Below, one piece after another: positions 9,081 through 19,366 of a stretch of 64,000 bases of DNA. Position numbers and translations under genes: made by a program. Location of the stretch: positions 3,553,361 through 3,617,360 of the forward strand of contig JACAUB010000001.1 of assembly GCA_013390605.1 (NCBI GenBank), written 5' to 3'. A model generated the notes under the pieces. The model was not told the DNA's origin, did not search any database, and worked only from the letters and a program-made list of their open reading frames with translations. Each line of letters starts with the position of its first letter. The stretch's first letter is position 1. This stretch comes from Bacteroidota bacterium. GTDB lineage: Bacteria; Bacteroidota; Bacteroidia; Bacteroidales; Cfx3-03.

Positions 9081-9165
9081 AAAAATTGCATAGTTTTTGA
9101 TGCAATATGGCAATTATTACTAATAAAAATAACACTAAAATCAACTATTTTGGCAAATAATATAT

Positions 9166-9173
9166 TACTTTTG
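9166..9173 (+). promoter_or_regulatory. -7 box for the OmpA/TPR gene (TACTTTTG)
   Basis: Matches TAnnTTTG. It implies a leader of nearly 200 nt before the ATG at 9372, long for this genome. The leader is AT-rich and I recognise no riboswitch in it. Confidence 0.45.
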
Positions 9174-9371
9174 CATTATCAGGGTAATACTTTACACCTA
9201 ATTAGAAACTATTCCAGTTCTACATAAAAAACTTGATTTCCAAGTATAATACACGTAAATTCATTATCTAAAACTAAACAAATATTTAACCAACAAATTA
9301 GAATAAAACATATACGAAAAATAAATAAACTTCGTATATTCGTATTGGAAAACCGCTTAAAACCTACAAGT

Positions 9372-11753
9372 ATGAAAAAATCTTTTCTTTTAGCCCTCTT
9401 GGCCTTATTCATAGGACTAGCAACATTTGCTCAAGACAAAGGCCAAAGTAGTAATACCAATAAAGGATTTGATCCCTATTGGTATCTAAATTTAAATGTC
9501 GGACGAAGTCTTGTTAAAGGAGATTTATCGTCATTTCCGTTAGACCTAGGTAAACTAGGTACACAAACCGGATTCTGGACTGGTTTTATGGCAGGTCACC
9601 AGTTCTCACCCTTATTTGGACTTAGAGGTGTTATTACCGGAGGTACAGCAAACAGTCGTATTGATGAGCCAACTTATAAATTCCAAACTAAGACTCATTA
9701 TTTTGGATATTTTATAGAGCCAACATTAGATATAACCAATCTGATTCATTATAATGCTGACAGAAAGTTCTTCGTTTATGCATTTACTGGATTAGGTGTT
9801 GGTAATTTTTATGATGATGTGACAAACAATATTACCGGTGTTGAAACTACATTATATAAAGATGGTGGCCGTGCTACCGCAACCACCTTACCTTATGGTA
9901 TTGGTGCCAAATATAAATTTGATGAAAACTGGGGTGTAACGCTTGAAAATGCTAGCTATTATGCATTTAATAAGACAGCTGGTGACAAAATAGATGGAAA
10001 AGTTATTGGTACAGATAGAGATTGGTTAAACAACACATCAATAGGTATTAACTATGATATCACAGATGTTACCAATCTGAAAAAGATGGCTGCAAACTAT
10101 GGTCAAATCAAGTATGAGGTAACACCTAATCCACTTGAAATGCATGGTGATTCGGTTGTTGTTACCATCAAAGGTACGGTTCCTGAAAAATATATGGCTA
10201 AGAAAGCAGCTATACAAATCGCTCCTGAACTAAAATATAACGGTGGTACTTACCCACTTAATCCGATTACCCTTAAGGGCGAAGATGTAGCTGGCGATGG
10301 GATAGCTATCCCTTACAAAACAGGTGGTACTTTTACTGTTAAACAAACTATTCCTTACATGCCTGGTATGTCAGCATCTGATTTAGTAGCTAACCCAATC
10401 ATTTACAAGCCTGCTACAGGTGCCGTTGACTCAAAAGCTACAGCTCAACAGATTCACGCTAACAACAAATTTATTGATGTTCCTTCTCATAAGATTGCTG
10501 ATGGTGTTATCGCTACTCCATTATTAATTAAACATGATGAAGATCTGTTAACTGCTGCTGATAAACTAGTTAAAGAAAAATTTGCTTCAAAAGATGCTAC
10601 TATTTACTTCCTTGTAAATAAAGACAAACTGGATTGGAAACTTCCTCTAAACAAGAATAAACAAAACCAGGCTGTACTTGCTGATTTGAATACCTTTATC
10701 AATCAAGGATGGCAAATTAAGAATATCGAAGTTGATGGTTATGCATCTCCTGAAGGTGAAGAATCATTCAACCAGGGATTATCTGCAAAACGTGCTGTTA
10801 CTGGTAAAGATTACGTAGTTAATCTGTTCAAAAAATGGGCTGCTGATAAGAATGCTACTGAATTCCAAAAGAATTTAGGTGGTGTAATGATAAACACGGC
10901 TTCTAAAGGAGAAGATTGGGATGGCTTTATGCAATCAGTTCAAGCTTCTAACCTGAAAGATAAGAATGCAATTGTAAACATTGTCAACTCACAATCAGAT
11001 GTTAACAAACGTGAGCAGGAAATTCGTAATATGACACGTGTTTTCAAAACATTAAAAGCTGACATTCTCCCAGCACTCCGTCGTGTAAACATCACTGTTA
11101 ATAGTTATCAGCCAGTTAAAACTGACGAACAATTCCTTAGCGCTGCTACCAATAACCCTGAAACACTTAACCTTGAAGAGTTACTTTATTCAGCAACTTT
11201 AACAAAAGATGCTAATACACAACTAGCTATTTACAAGGCTACCTTAAAACAAAACGAAGGTGATTGGAGAGCATTTAACAATGCTGGCGAGATTGAGCTT
11301 AAAAATGGTAACATAAGTCAGGCTGCCTCTTATTTGAATACCGCTAACAGCTTGTCACCAAATAATGTTATCGTTCTGAATAATCTTGGTGCTGTTGAAG
11401 CTAAAAAAGGAAATGTAAAAGCGGCTATTGATCTATTCAAAAAAGCACAAGGTCTTGGTGCCAACGAAGGATATAACGCTGGTATTCCTCAGATCACCAA
11501 AGCAAAATATAATGATGCTGTTACAGCGCTTAACGTTAAGAAATGTAACCACAACTTAGGTTTGGCTCAATTACTTGCAGGTAATTCAGCTGCTGCTATT
11601 GCCACATTAAAATGTGCTCCTGCTGCTGCCGATACTTATTATGTTCTTGCTATTGCTGGTGCTCGCACAAATGATACAGCTTTATTATACGAAAGCTTAA
11701 TGAAGTCAATCAAAATGGATAGCAGTTACAAAGCAAAAGCTGGCATCTCCTGA
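9372..11753 (+). CDS. OmpA-like outer-membrane protein with TPR repeats, 3' end altered by duplication
   Basis: 793 aa from the ATG at 9372, which begins a clear signal peptide (MKKSFLLALLALFIGLATFA, cleavage near FAQ). An upstream in-frame start at 9345 would bury the signal and is rejected. Residues about 30-230 look like an eight-stranded outer-membrane barrel. A linker domain follows, then an OmpA-type peptidoglycan-binding region (IEVDGYASPEGEESF, near residue 460), and the C-terminal third holds TPR-like helices (FNNAGEIELKNGN, LNNLGAVEAKKGN). A tandem duplication of 1,000 bp begins at 10743. Because 1,000 is not a multiple of three, the frame runs into a stop: the final 20 residues of the undamaged protein (starting ADDREFIRY) are replaced by GIS. 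Nearly all domains remain, so a functional product is possible. Removing one repeat copy restores an 810-aa protein. Confidence 0.85.
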   Translation: MKKSFLLALLALFIGLATFAQDKGQSSNTNKGFDPYWYLNLNVGRSLVKGDLSSFPLDLGKLGTQTGFWTGFMAGHQFSPLFGLRGVITGGTANSRIDEPTYKFQTKTHYFGYFIEPTLDITNLIHYNADRKFFVYAFTGLGVGNFYDDVTNNITGVETTLYKDGGRATATTLPYGIGAKYKFDENWGVTLENASYYAFNKTAGDKIDGKVIGTDRDWLNNTSIGINYDITDVTNLKKMAANYGQIKYEVTPNPLEMHGDSVVVTIKGTVPEKYMAKKAAIQIAPELKYNGGTYPLNPITLKGEDVAGDGIAIPYKTGGTFTVKQTIPYMPGMSASDLVANPIIYKPATGAVDSKATAQQIHANNKFIDVPSHKIADGVIATPLLIKHDEDLLTAADKLVKEKFASKDATIYFLVNKDKLDWKLPLNKNKQNQAVLADLNTFINQGWQIKNIEVDGYASPEGEESFNQGLSAKRAVTGKDYVVNLFKKWAADKNATEFQKNLGGVMINTASKGEDWDGFMQSVQASNLKDKNAIVNIVNSQSDVNKREQEIRNMTRVFKTLKADILPALRRVNITVNSYQPVKTDEQFLSAATNNPETLNLEELLYSATLTKDANTQLAIYKATLKQNEGDWRAFNNAGEIELKNGNISQAASYLNTANSLSPNNVIVLNNLGAVEAKKGNVKAAIDLFKKAQGLGANEGYNAGIPQITKAKYNDAVTALNVKKCNHNLGLAQLLAGNSAAAIATLKCAPAAADTYYVLAIAGARTNDTALLYESLMKSIKMDSSYKAKAGIS
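10743..11742 (+). repeat. Copy 1 of an exact 1,000-bp tandem duplication
   Basis: Base-by-base comparison with 11743-12742 shows one difference only (G at 11460, T at 12460). The flanks differ at once on both sides (10742 T versus 11742 G; 11743 G versus 12743 C). The junction at 11742/11743 shows no clear microhomology. Confidence 0.95.
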
Positions 11754-12742
11754 AGGTGAAGAATCATTCAACCAGGGATTATCTGCAAAACGTGCTGTTA
11801 CTGGTAAAGATTACGTAGTTAATCTGTTCAAAAAATGGGCTGCTGATAAGAATGCTACTGAATTCCAAAAGAATTTAGGTGGTGTAATGATAAACACGGC
11901 TTCTAAAGGAGAAGATTGGGATGGCTTTATGCAATCAGTTCAAGCTTCTAACCTGAAAGATAAGAATGCAATTGTAAACATTGTCAACTCACAATCAGAT
12001 GTTAACAAACGTGAGCAGGAAATTCGTAATATGACACGTGTTTTCAAAACATTAAAAGCTGACATTCTCCCAGCACTCCGTCGTGTAAACATCACTGTTA
12101 ATAGTTATCAGCCAGTTAAAACTGACGAACAATTCCTTAGCGCTGCTACCAATAACCCTGAAACACTTAACCTTGAAGAGTTACTTTATTCAGCAACTTT
12201 AACAAAAGATGCTAATACACAACTAGCTATTTACAAGGCTACCTTAAAACAAAACGAAGGTGATTGGAGAGCATTTAACAATGCTGGCGAGATTGAGCTT
12301 AAAAATGGTAACATAAGTCAGGCTGCCTCTTATTTGAATACCGCTAACAGCTTGTCACCAAATAATGTTATCGTTCTGAATAATCTTGGTGCTGTTGAAG
12401 CTAAAAAAGGAAATGTAAAAGCGGCTATTGATCTATTCAAAAAAGCACAAGGTCTTGGTTCCAACGAAGGATATAACGCTGGTATTCCTCAGATCACCAA
12501 AGCAAAATATAATGATGCTGTTACAGCGCTTAACGTTAAGAAATGTAACCACAACTTAGGTTTGGCTCAATTACTTGCAGGTAATTCAGCTGCTGCTATT
12601 GCCACATTAAAATGTGCTCCTGCTGCTGCCGATACTTATTATGTTCTTGCTATTGCTGGTGCTCGCACAAATGATACAGCTTTATTATACGAAAGCTTAA
12701 TGAAGTCAATCAAAATGGATAGCAGTTACAAAGCAAAAGCTG
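11743..12742 (+). repeat. Copy 2 of the 1,000-bp tandem duplication
   Basis: Follows copy 1 directly and continues into the genuine 3' end of the OmpA/TPR gene. The single difference from copy 1, at 12460, changes Ala to Ser. Confidence 0.95.
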
Positions 12743-12804
12743 CTGATGACCGCGAATTTATTCGTTACTTCAATGTTCCTGAATTCCAGGCTATCGTAAA
12801 GTAA
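11743..12804 (+). pseudogene. Duplicated, out-of-frame 3' fragment of the OmpA/TPR gene
   Basis: This stretch encodes the OmpA-domain remnant and TPR region again, plus the true C-terminus (ADDREFIRYFNVPEFQAIVK, stop at 12802-12804). The first ATG in this frame is at 11887, an internal Met of the parent protein. It has no signal peptide and no promoter of its own. It is best read as a remnant of the duplication rather than a separate gene. A 305-aa cytoplasmic fragment could be made only by internal initiation. Confidence 0.85.
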
Positions 12805-12820
12805 TATAAACAATAACTTA

Positions 12821-12858
12821 AAAGAGGCTGTCTCAAATAATGAGACAGCCTCTTTTTT
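12821..12858 (+). terminator. Terminator after the OmpA/TPR locus
   Basis: 15-bp perfect arms AAAGAGGCTGTCTCA (12821-12835) and TGAGACAGCCTCTTT (12841-12855), 5-base loop, T-run to 12858. A closely similar hairpin is found at 54422-54460. Confidence 0.85.
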
Positions 12859-13273
12859 TATGGACAAATTGTTCTGAAATAGAGCTACACTAAAAGGAGA
12901 GCTATGGAAGAAAAGGCATAAAGAAAAGTACGTAAAGCTTACACAGAAAGATTACAATAACCTCTCTAAATAGCAAAATTGTCCACAACAATAAAAATCG
13001 TTCCTTTATCAACAAAAGCAAAATTATAAAAGAGTGTATTTAAAGCAAAAGAAGAAATTACTTTAATATATTGGTTATCTATAGATTATTTTTTTACAGG
13101 TGGAATAATAACTTTTGTTCGGAATGGAATGTCTTACTCTGTATACGTAATCCTTTTTATTCTAAACTATCGACTATTCCGTTCCTTAAAACGGAATAGA
13201 GAACAACTACATTATTCTATTAAAGATCTTACAGAGAACATACCTTTCTCCCATATTTACAAAGGAACAGTTA
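12859..13273. other. Gene-free region of about 415 bp
   Basis: AT-rich with no credible coding frame. It contains a small perfect hairpin, TATTCCGTT (13175-13183) with AACGGAATA (13190-13198), lacking a U-run. Nothing else is recognisable. Confidence 0.5.
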
Positions 13274-14803
13274 TTAACGAAAAGCGAGCTTATTGATATA
13301 AAATACAGTTCGTTTATTCTTTGAAGTAAAGTTATTGCGAATAAGTTGATATCCGTATGCGATAAAATTATTACCATACCAATATACTAATCCATTATTA
13401 TAATCGTCCACAATCTCGTCTTTTGCCATATTTGGCATAATAGACATCTGTTCATAACCAGTTTTAGCATCAGGACCGTCAATCACTTTAGAAAGTATTT
13501 TCCCTTTTGTAGAATATGATAAAATGGCGTTCTCCCCATCTACAACTATATTCATTCTTGGATAGATATATTTTGAAAACACATCGCGTATCTCCATTGC
13601 ACTGCTCCAGTTAACGCCTGCCTGCTCGTTATACGAAACAGTGATAGCATTAATAAACCGATATCCATCAAGAATCGGATAATCAGAATAACCTGGCATT
13701 GAATAATAGAGATTATATGACTGACGATAGTTACGATGGTATTCAGGCACATAAGTCTCCATAATAAAATAATACGCACTATCTATTTTCTGAATATTTT
13801 GTGTAACAGCTGGATAATTTATATCAGAGATTCGTTTATTTTTTTTAGTCACATGATTAAAAATAGATGAATGATCATCAAAGAATCCATGAAAATTGGT
13901 TAACTCTGAAAATCGTTTATAAATTATACCTGCATCATTATTAATGAGTAGTCCGGAAAAAAAGCCTGTAGTTTCAGTTCCATTTGAAAAATATTCAGAA
14001 AAACGACGTGAAGGCTCTTCATTATAACTTCCAAGAACCAATAACTGATTAGACTTATTTCTAAATAATTCTGCATTAACTAAATAAAATTCCTTATTAA
14101 ATCCTGTATAATTTATCTCACCAGCCTTTGCACCAGTAAGATCATAAGTATAAATAGAATTCTCAAATTTATTTCTTTTTACCTCTTTTTGAACAAATAG
14201 TGATAATGAGTTTTTTCCAGACTCTAATAACATACTCATTACATTAGGGTTATCAGCCTTTTCATCTATTATCGTAGAGAATTTACCTTCACCCATGTTG
14301 ACTTTAACAACATAGAACCGATTACTTTTCGAGACCAATGCCACATAAGCCATATTTCCTGTAATTTTAATGGCACTAATCGTTGTTTTGGAAGGGACTT
14401 TAAATGGTATTGAGGCTATAATATATTTTGCAGGATCAATAAAAAGCAACATACCCTCATCGCTTAAACTTGTTCTGCTACTATTAAATACCATAAAGAG
14501 TCTATTCTCCGAAACCTCATAATCATAAAAATCATAAGAACGAGGAACCGGATATAAAACCTGTCCTTGATTCTTAAGGTTTTTATCAACAAAATTGAAG
14601 GTCCATAATACATTATCCTTGTTCTCGACCTTATTTGTTTGTGCAAATAAGACTAATCCATTTTCACCACATGTTACTAATCGAAAAGGCTCTTCACCCG
14701 ATTTCACTTCAATTTCAACTCTCAATGGTTTATTATACTGCGCAAATCCCTCTGAGAAAGGAAGTAGTAAAAACAAAAGTGTAATAACATGAAGATATCT
14801 CAT
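13274..14803 (-). CDS. Secreted protein of unknown function
   Basis: 509 aa with a signal peptide (MRYLHVITLLFLLLPFSEGFAQ). I recognise no family. The body has repeated beta-strand-like stretches separated by turns (for example LVTCGENGLVLFAQ, NMAYVALVSKSNRFYVVKV, NQLLVLGSYNEEPSRRF), which suggests a beta-propeller-like exported protein, but that is inference only. There is no lipobox and no type IX sorting domain at the C-terminus. A -7-like box on the minus strand (14821-14828) lies close to the start. The neighbouring minus-strand gene at 14987-15823 is also secreted and may share the locus. Confidence 0.7.
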   Translation of the reverse strand: MRYLHVITLLFLLLPFSEGFAQYNKPLRVEIEVKSGEEPFRLVTCGENGLVLFAQTNKVENKDNVLWTFNFVDKNLKNQGQVLYPVPRSYDFYDYEVSENRLFMVFNSSRTSLSDEGMLLFIDPAKYIIASIPFKVPSKTTISAIKITGNMAYVALVSKSNRFYVVKVNMGEGKFSTIIDEKADNPNVMSMLLESGKNSLSLFVQKEVKRNKFENSIYTYDLTGAKAGEINYTGFNKEFYLVNAELFRNKSNQLLVLGSYNEEPSRRFSEYFSNGTETTGFFSGLLINNDAGIIYKRFSELTNFHGFFDDHSSIFNHVTKKNKRISDINYPAVTQNIQKIDSAYYFIMETYVPEYHRNYRQSYNLYYSMPGYSDYPILDGYRFINAITVSYNEQAGVNWSSAMEIRDVFSKYIYPRMNIVVDGENAILSYSTKGKILSKVIDGPDAKTGYEQMSIMPNMAKDEIVDDYNNGLVYWYGNNFIAYGYQLIRNNFTSKNKRTVFYINKLAFR

Positions 14804-14820
14804 TTTTCCTGATCTTTTTA

Positions 14821-14828
14821 CAAAAATA
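14821..14828 (-). promoter_or_regulatory. -7-like box (TATTTTTG)
   Basis: Matches TAnnTTTG on the minus strand, 18 bp before the ATG of the secreted protein gene. It would give a very short leader. Confidence 0.35.
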
Positions 14829-14986
14829 AGTGCAAAAGTGGTTCGTCCGGTAATATTTTGTATTAAATAAGTTGGATGAAATATTGAGTGCTACAGCAAT
14901 TTTAAGCTCAAATAAAAAAAGCTCATAATCAACCTTCTAGGACTGATATAAAGAAATCACTATTTGAATCATAAAGAATTAATAAA

Positions 14987-15823
14987 CTATCTAACAATCA
15001 TCTTACCAGAGACAAGCTTGCCTGACTTATCTTCTAAGATTTTATAGATGTACAAACCCTCTTTAAGATTATTTATATTAATCTTTTGTCCCGATCCCGA
15101 TACTGCATTTTGTAATACCATCTGACCGGCTAGTGTAAAGAGCCTAAATATAACATCTCTATTTTCTGACATCTCAATATAAACATAATCTTTAGCAGGA
15201 TTTGGATAAACGCGATAACTATTTGAGATATGATCTTTATTAAATGAGCTAAAACCATCAACTCCATTGTCGCTCAGCCTTGGAAAAGACTGGTTATCAC
15301 TTTGTACCCCTTCAACCAATGAGAATTTTGTCCATGATATTTCATTTAACATAACTGATCCGGAAGTAACATCAGCTTGCTTAATCCGAATATAAAAAGG
15401 CTTATCATAATTGACAACTATATTCCCAGACGACAAAGATTGTCCTTTAGAGGAAGATGGAACCGTTAAGGTTGCCACTTTATTTTTATTAATAAAAACA
15501 TCAAATTTTACAGGCGTTGAAGAAAATGTAGTGTATTTAATTTTCAATAAAGCTACCCCACCCTGAATTAAAGATGAGACCATTTCGGAAGAGAGATCAT
15601 TCTTTAATACAGGCTTAGCCTTTTCGAGTCCATCACTATTATTGTCATTTTTACAGAGTGTATAATACCAAATAATTCCATTTTCCCCATTAAAATATCC
15701 GGTATTAAAGGTGGAATTTCTTTCCGGAAAACCAGAAAACTGTTCTATTCTCTGTCCAAAAGCCATTGTAATTGATGCAACAGCAAAAAGTAATACAAGT
15801 GTGAAGATATTCTTCATAGGCAA
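14987..15823 (-). CDS. Secreted protein with type IX secretion (T9SS) C-terminal sorting domain
   Basis: 278 aa. The N-terminal signal peptide reads MPMKNIFTLVLLFAVASITMA. Residues about 205-278 form a type A T9SS sorting domain: VYPNPAKDYVYIE, then LFTLAGQMVL, INNLKEGLYIYKI and a final Lys-Met-Ile-Val-Arg. This tail directs export through the type IX machinery and is then removed. The middle region (about 25-190) resembles a jelly-roll or carbohydrate-binding beta domain but I cannot name it. It shows that the host has T9SS. Confidence 0.85.
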   Translation of the reverse strand: MPMKNIFTLVLLFAVASITMAFGQRIEQFSGFPERNSTFNTGYFNGENGIIWYYTLCKNDNNSDGLEKAKPVLKNDLSSEMVSSLIQGGVALLKIKYTTFSSTPVKFDVFINKNKVATLTVPSSSKGQSLSSGNIVVNYDKPFYIRIKQADVTSGSVMLNEISWTKFSLVEGVQSDNQSFPRLSDNGVDGFSSFNKDHISNSYRVYPNPAKDYVYIEMSENRDVIFRLFTLAGQMVLQNAVSGSGQKININNLKEGLYIYKILEDKSGKLVSGKMIVR

Positions 15824-16059
15824 TACATTTACAAACGCCTGTTAGCCAAACCGGTACCTATTCAAATAAGGACACTGGTTCTTCTATTGTAAATTTACAA
15901 CAATTGGAAGAGAAAGTCAATTTTTTTGTTTATTTTATTTTAAAACATAAATAATAAACACATCTATCTAAACATCAAACAATTAGAACAAAATTAAAAA
16001 TATAGAAACGAACTTACTCCTATTATGAAACAAAATCAAACAATCCTAAAAATGGATAT

Positions 16060-16108
16060 TAAATAAAAAAGAGGAGATTACCTCTATAAAGGCATCTCCT
16101 CTTTCTAT
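16060..16108 (-). terminator. Terminator of dnaK
   Basis: Arms AAAGAGGAGAT (16068-16078) and ATCTCCTCTTT (16094-16104), with an inner CCT/AGG pair. On the minus strand the A6 before the left arm becomes a U-run. It lies 21 bp past the dnaK stop. Confidence 0.75.
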
Positions 16109-16124
16109 AAGTAACAACCAAAAA

Positions 16125-18059
16125 TTATTTCACTTCTTCAAAGTCAACATCCGTAATCTCCTGATCATTGGCTCCTCCTTTAGAACTTGCGCCAGGATTT
16201 GCACCTTGATTAGGGCCAGGATTAGCGCCAGGATTAGGATTACCTTCACCTGGTGTACCAGAAGCAGCATACATTTCCTGACTTGCAGCTTGCCATGCAG
16301 TATTTAATGCAGCGATAGAAGCTTCGATTCCTTCGAGATTTTTAACCTTATGTGCCTCTTTAAGTTGTTCAAGAGCCGCAGTAATAGGAGCTTTCTTATC
16401 TGCAGGAATTTTATCACCATACTCAACTAATTGCTTTTCAGTGGTAAAGATCATACTATCAGCTGTATTCAACTTTTCAATTTCTTCTTTCGCCTTACGG
16501 TCTGATTCAGCATTAGCAGCAGCCTCATCTTTCATTCTTTTAATTTCTGCATCATTCAAACCTGAAGAAGCTTCAATTCTGATTTGCTGCATTTTATTAG
16601 TGGCCTTATCTTTTGCGGAAACATGTAGAATTCCGTTAGCATCAATATCGAAAGTAACTTCAACCTGAGGAATACCACGCTGTGCAGCCGGAATACCATC
16701 AAGATGGAAGCGACCAATACTCTTGTTATCTTTTGCCATCGGACGTTCGCCCTGAAGAATGTGAATCTCAACAGAAGTCTGATTATCAGACGCAGTAGAG
16801 AATACTTCAGATTTACGAGTAGGAATAGTTGTATTAGATTCGATCAAACGAGTCATTACACCTCCTAAAGTTTCGATACCTAGTGATAAAGGAGTTACGT
16901 CAAGTAAAAGAACATCCTTCACTTCTCCGGTTAACACACCACCCTGAATAGCAGCTCCAACAGCAACAACCTCATCAGGATTTACACCCTTCGAAGGAAC
17001 TTTACCAAAAAAGTCCTCAACAATTTTCTGGATAGCTGGGATACGGGTTGAACCACCTACAAGAATAACCTCATCAATATCACTAATAGTAAGGTTAGCA
17101 TCAGCCAGAGCCTTGCGACAAGGTTCTACAGTAGCCTTAATTAAAGAATCAGTCAATTGTTCAAATTTAGCACGCGACAGATTCTTTACGAGGTGCTTTG
17201 GAATACCATTTACTGGCATAATGTAAGGAAGATTTATTTCGGTAGAATTAGAACTCGACAATTCAACCTTAGCTTTCTCAGCAGCTTCTTTTAGGCGCTG
17301 TAAAGCCATTGGATCTTTACGAAGATCTATACCTTCTTCTTTTAAGAATTCATCTGCAAGCCAGTCAATAACACATTGGTCAAAATCATCGCCACCAAGG
17401 TGAGTATCACCATTTGTAGATTTAACTTCAAATACACCATCACCCAATTCAAGAATAGAGATATCAAAAGTACCGCCACCGAGGTCGTAAACAGCAATTT
17501 TAATATCCTTATGCATTTTATCCAAACCATAAGCAAGCGCAGCTGCTGTAGGTTCATTAATAACACGACGAACAATTAAGCCAGCTATTTCACCGGCTTC
17601 TTTGGTAGCCTGACGTTGTGAATCACTAAAATAAGCAGGAACCGTAATAACTGCCTCTGTAACAGTCTGACCCAAATAATCTTCAGCCGTTTTCTTCATT
17701 TTCTGAAGTGTAATGGCTGAAATTTCTTGTGGAGTATATAAACGATCATCAATTTTTACACGTGGCGTATTATTCTCTCCTCTTTGCACCTCATAAGGAA
17801 CACGAGCAATCTCCTTTGTTACCCTGTCATAGGTTTCTCCCATAAATCTCTTTATCGACGAAATGGTCTTATGGGGATTGGTAATTGCCTGACGTTTAGC
17901 TGGCTCACCAACCTTACGCTCTCCATTTTCAGTAAAAGCAACAATTGAAGGAGTAGTACGATGCCCTTCGCTGTTAGGAATTACTACAGGTTCATTTCCT
18001 TCCATTACTGCCACACATGAATTGGTGGTACCCAAGTCGATTCCAATGATTTTTCCCAT
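16125..18059 (-). CDS. dnaK: Molecular chaperone DnaK (Hsp70)
   Basis: 644 aa, full length. The nucleotide-binding domain opens with [18 protein letters not shown] and includes the phosphate-2 motif [11 protein letters not shown]. The substrate-binding domain follows the linker [16 protein letters not shown]. The C-terminal lid ends in a Gly/Asn/Pro-rich tail ([20 protein letters not shown]) and an acidic end DVDFEEVK, typical of Bacteroidota DnaK. DnaK folds client proteins with DnaJ and GrpE, neither of which is in this window. It is monocistronic with its own terminator. No heat-shock operator (CIRCE) was seen upstream. Confidence 0.98.
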   Translation of the reverse strand: MGKIIGIDLGTTNSCVAVMEGNEPVVIPNSEGHRTTPSIVAFTENGERKVGEPAKRQAITNPHKTISSIKRFMGETYDRVTKEIARVPYEVQRGENNTPRVKIDDRLYTPQEISAITLQKMKKTAEDYLGQTVTEAVITVPAYFSDSQRQATKEAGEIAGLIVRRVINEPTAAALAYGLDKMHKDIKIAVYDLGGGTFDISILELGDGVFEVKSTNGDTHLGGDDFDQCVIDWLADEFLKEEGIDLRKDPMALQRLKEAAEKAKVELSSSNSTEINLPYIMPVNGIPKHLVKNLSRAKFEQLTDSLIKATVEPCRKALADANLTISDIDEVILVGGSTRIPAIQKIVEDFFGKVPSKGVNPDEVVAVGAAIQGGVLTGEVKDVLLLDVTPLSLGIETLGGVMTRLIESNTTIPTRKSEVFSTASDNQTSVEIHILQGERPMAKDNKSIGRFHLDGIPAAQRGIPQVEVTFDIDANGILHVSAKDKATNKMQQIRIEASSGLNDAEIKRMKDEAAANAESDRKAKEEIEKLNTADSMIFTTEKQLVEYGDKIPADKKAPITAALEQLKEAHKVKNLEGIEASIAALNTAWQAASQEMYAASGTPGEGNPNPGANPGPNQGANPGASSKGGANDQEITDVDFEEVK

Positions 18060-18459
18060 TGTTATAAATATTTAAATCTTTAATAAATTTTCGTAATGAT
18101 TGTACCTCCAATAGTCAATGATTGTGCCAGACAAATACTTCTGACATTTTCAATTAAAAAGTGTCAGTTTAAACAGCCTGTTAAGGTTCAACCAAATTAT
18201 TATAAACCACTATTTATCAGAATATTATAAATAATAAATCTATTTAATCCTTTTTCAAACATCACATCAATTAGTTTACTAAAAAATGACAAAACGACAG
18301 AATATATTTAATCAGAAATAGTGTGATTTAAAAACATGACAATCAGTATCCATATAAAAGAATACTTTCAGTTAATTTTTGTTATAGCTTTGTAAATTAA
18401 TCAAGCCGGGGTATTACCGGAAGACAAAAAATTAAAAAGTTGTTTATTTACTTTTAGTT
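18060..18459. other. Divergent control region between dnaK and panB
   Basis: 400 bp, AT-rich, with outward promoters expected on both sides. A -7 box for panB is visible at 18385-18392. I found no clear dnaK promoter and no inverted repeat of the CIRCE type. Confidence 0.5.
18385..18392 (+). promoter_or_regulatory. -7 box for panB (TAGCTTTG)
   Basis: Matches TAnnTTTG, 68 bp before the panB ATG. Confidence 0.5.
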
Positions 18460-19281
18460 ATGAGCACAGTTAGTCCCCAACGAATTCCAAAAGTAACGAC
18501 TCACAAGCTTCAGGAGATGAAGTTCAAGGGAGAAAAAATTGCCATGCTTACAGCCTATGATTTTTCAATGGCGCGATTACTTGATAGAGCTGGCATTGAT
18601 GTCATTTTGGTTGGCGATTCAGCGTCAAATGTCATGGCCGGATACACCTCCACACTACCCATTACACTCAATGAAATGATCTATCATGCATCTGGTGTTG
18701 TAAGAGGGGTTCAACGCGCTCTAGTGATTGTAGATCTTCCGTTTGGAACCTATCAAGGCAATTCCAAAATAGCACTTCAATCATCGATTCGTATCATGAA
18801 AGAGTCAGGTGCTGATGCAGTTAAAATGGAAGGAGGAAGAGAAATTCTGGAATCAGTCGATAGAATTTTATCAGCCGGCATTCCTGTAATGGGTCATTTA
18901 GGTTTAACACCTCAGTCTATCAATAAATTTGGAACCTATGTAGTCCGCGCAACGGATCCACAAGAAGCGTCAAAGCTCATTGAAGATGCTCATCTGCTTC
19001 AAAATGCAGGCTGTTTTGGTATTGTACTCGAAAAGATTCCTGCAAAACTAGCATCAGAAGTATCTTCAGGATTAAGGATCCCAATCATTGGCATTGGAGC
19101 AGGTAGTGACGTAGATGGTCAGGTATTGGTGCTTCATGATATGCTTGGAATAACTACAGAGTTTTCACCACGCTTCCTTCGTCGCTATCACAATTTAAGC
19201 GAAGAGATTATGGGCTCTGTAAAATCATACATTTCAGATGTAAAATCAGCTGATTTTCCTAATGAACGTGAACAGTATTAA
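18460..19281 (+). CDS. panB: 3-methyl-2-oxobutanoate hydroxymethyltransferase
   Basis: 273 aa. PanB makes ketopantoate from alpha-ketoisovalerate and methylene-tetrahydrofolate, the first committed step of pantothenate and CoA synthesis. Family signatures are [31 protein letters not shown] (metal-binding Asp in GDS), [15 protein letters not shown] and the catalytic-Glu region [10 protein letters not shown], followed by [16 protein letters not shown]. Length is normal. The pseudouridine synthase gene follows 85 bp downstream on the same strand and may be cotranscribed. The other pan genes are not nearby. Confidence 0.97.
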   Translation: MSTVSPQRIPKVTTHKLQEMKFKGEKIAMLTAYDFSMARLLDRAGIDVILVGDSASNVMAGYTSTLPITLNEMIYHASGVVRGVQRALVIVDLPFGTYQGNSKIALQSSIRIMKESGADAVKMEGGREILESVDRILSAGIPVMGHLGLTPQSINKFGTYVVRATDPQEASKLIEDAHLLQNAGCFGIVLEKIPAKLASEVSSGLRIPIIGIGAGSDVDGQVLVLHDMLGITTEFSPRFLRRYHNLSEEIMGSVKSYISDVKSADFPNEREQY

Positions 19282-19366
19282 TTACGAGCATGTTCGTTAA
19301 ATATAAACATGGATGAATTCTAATATGCGAGTCCCATCCGATCTTTTAAAAAAAAATTATTTACGG

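Noticed and set aside
11887-12804. Independent gene for a 305-aa TPR protein
   Set aside because: It is an exact copy of the 3' part of the OmpA/TPR gene, starts at an internal Met and has no promoter or signal peptide. It is explained by the 1,000-bp duplication.
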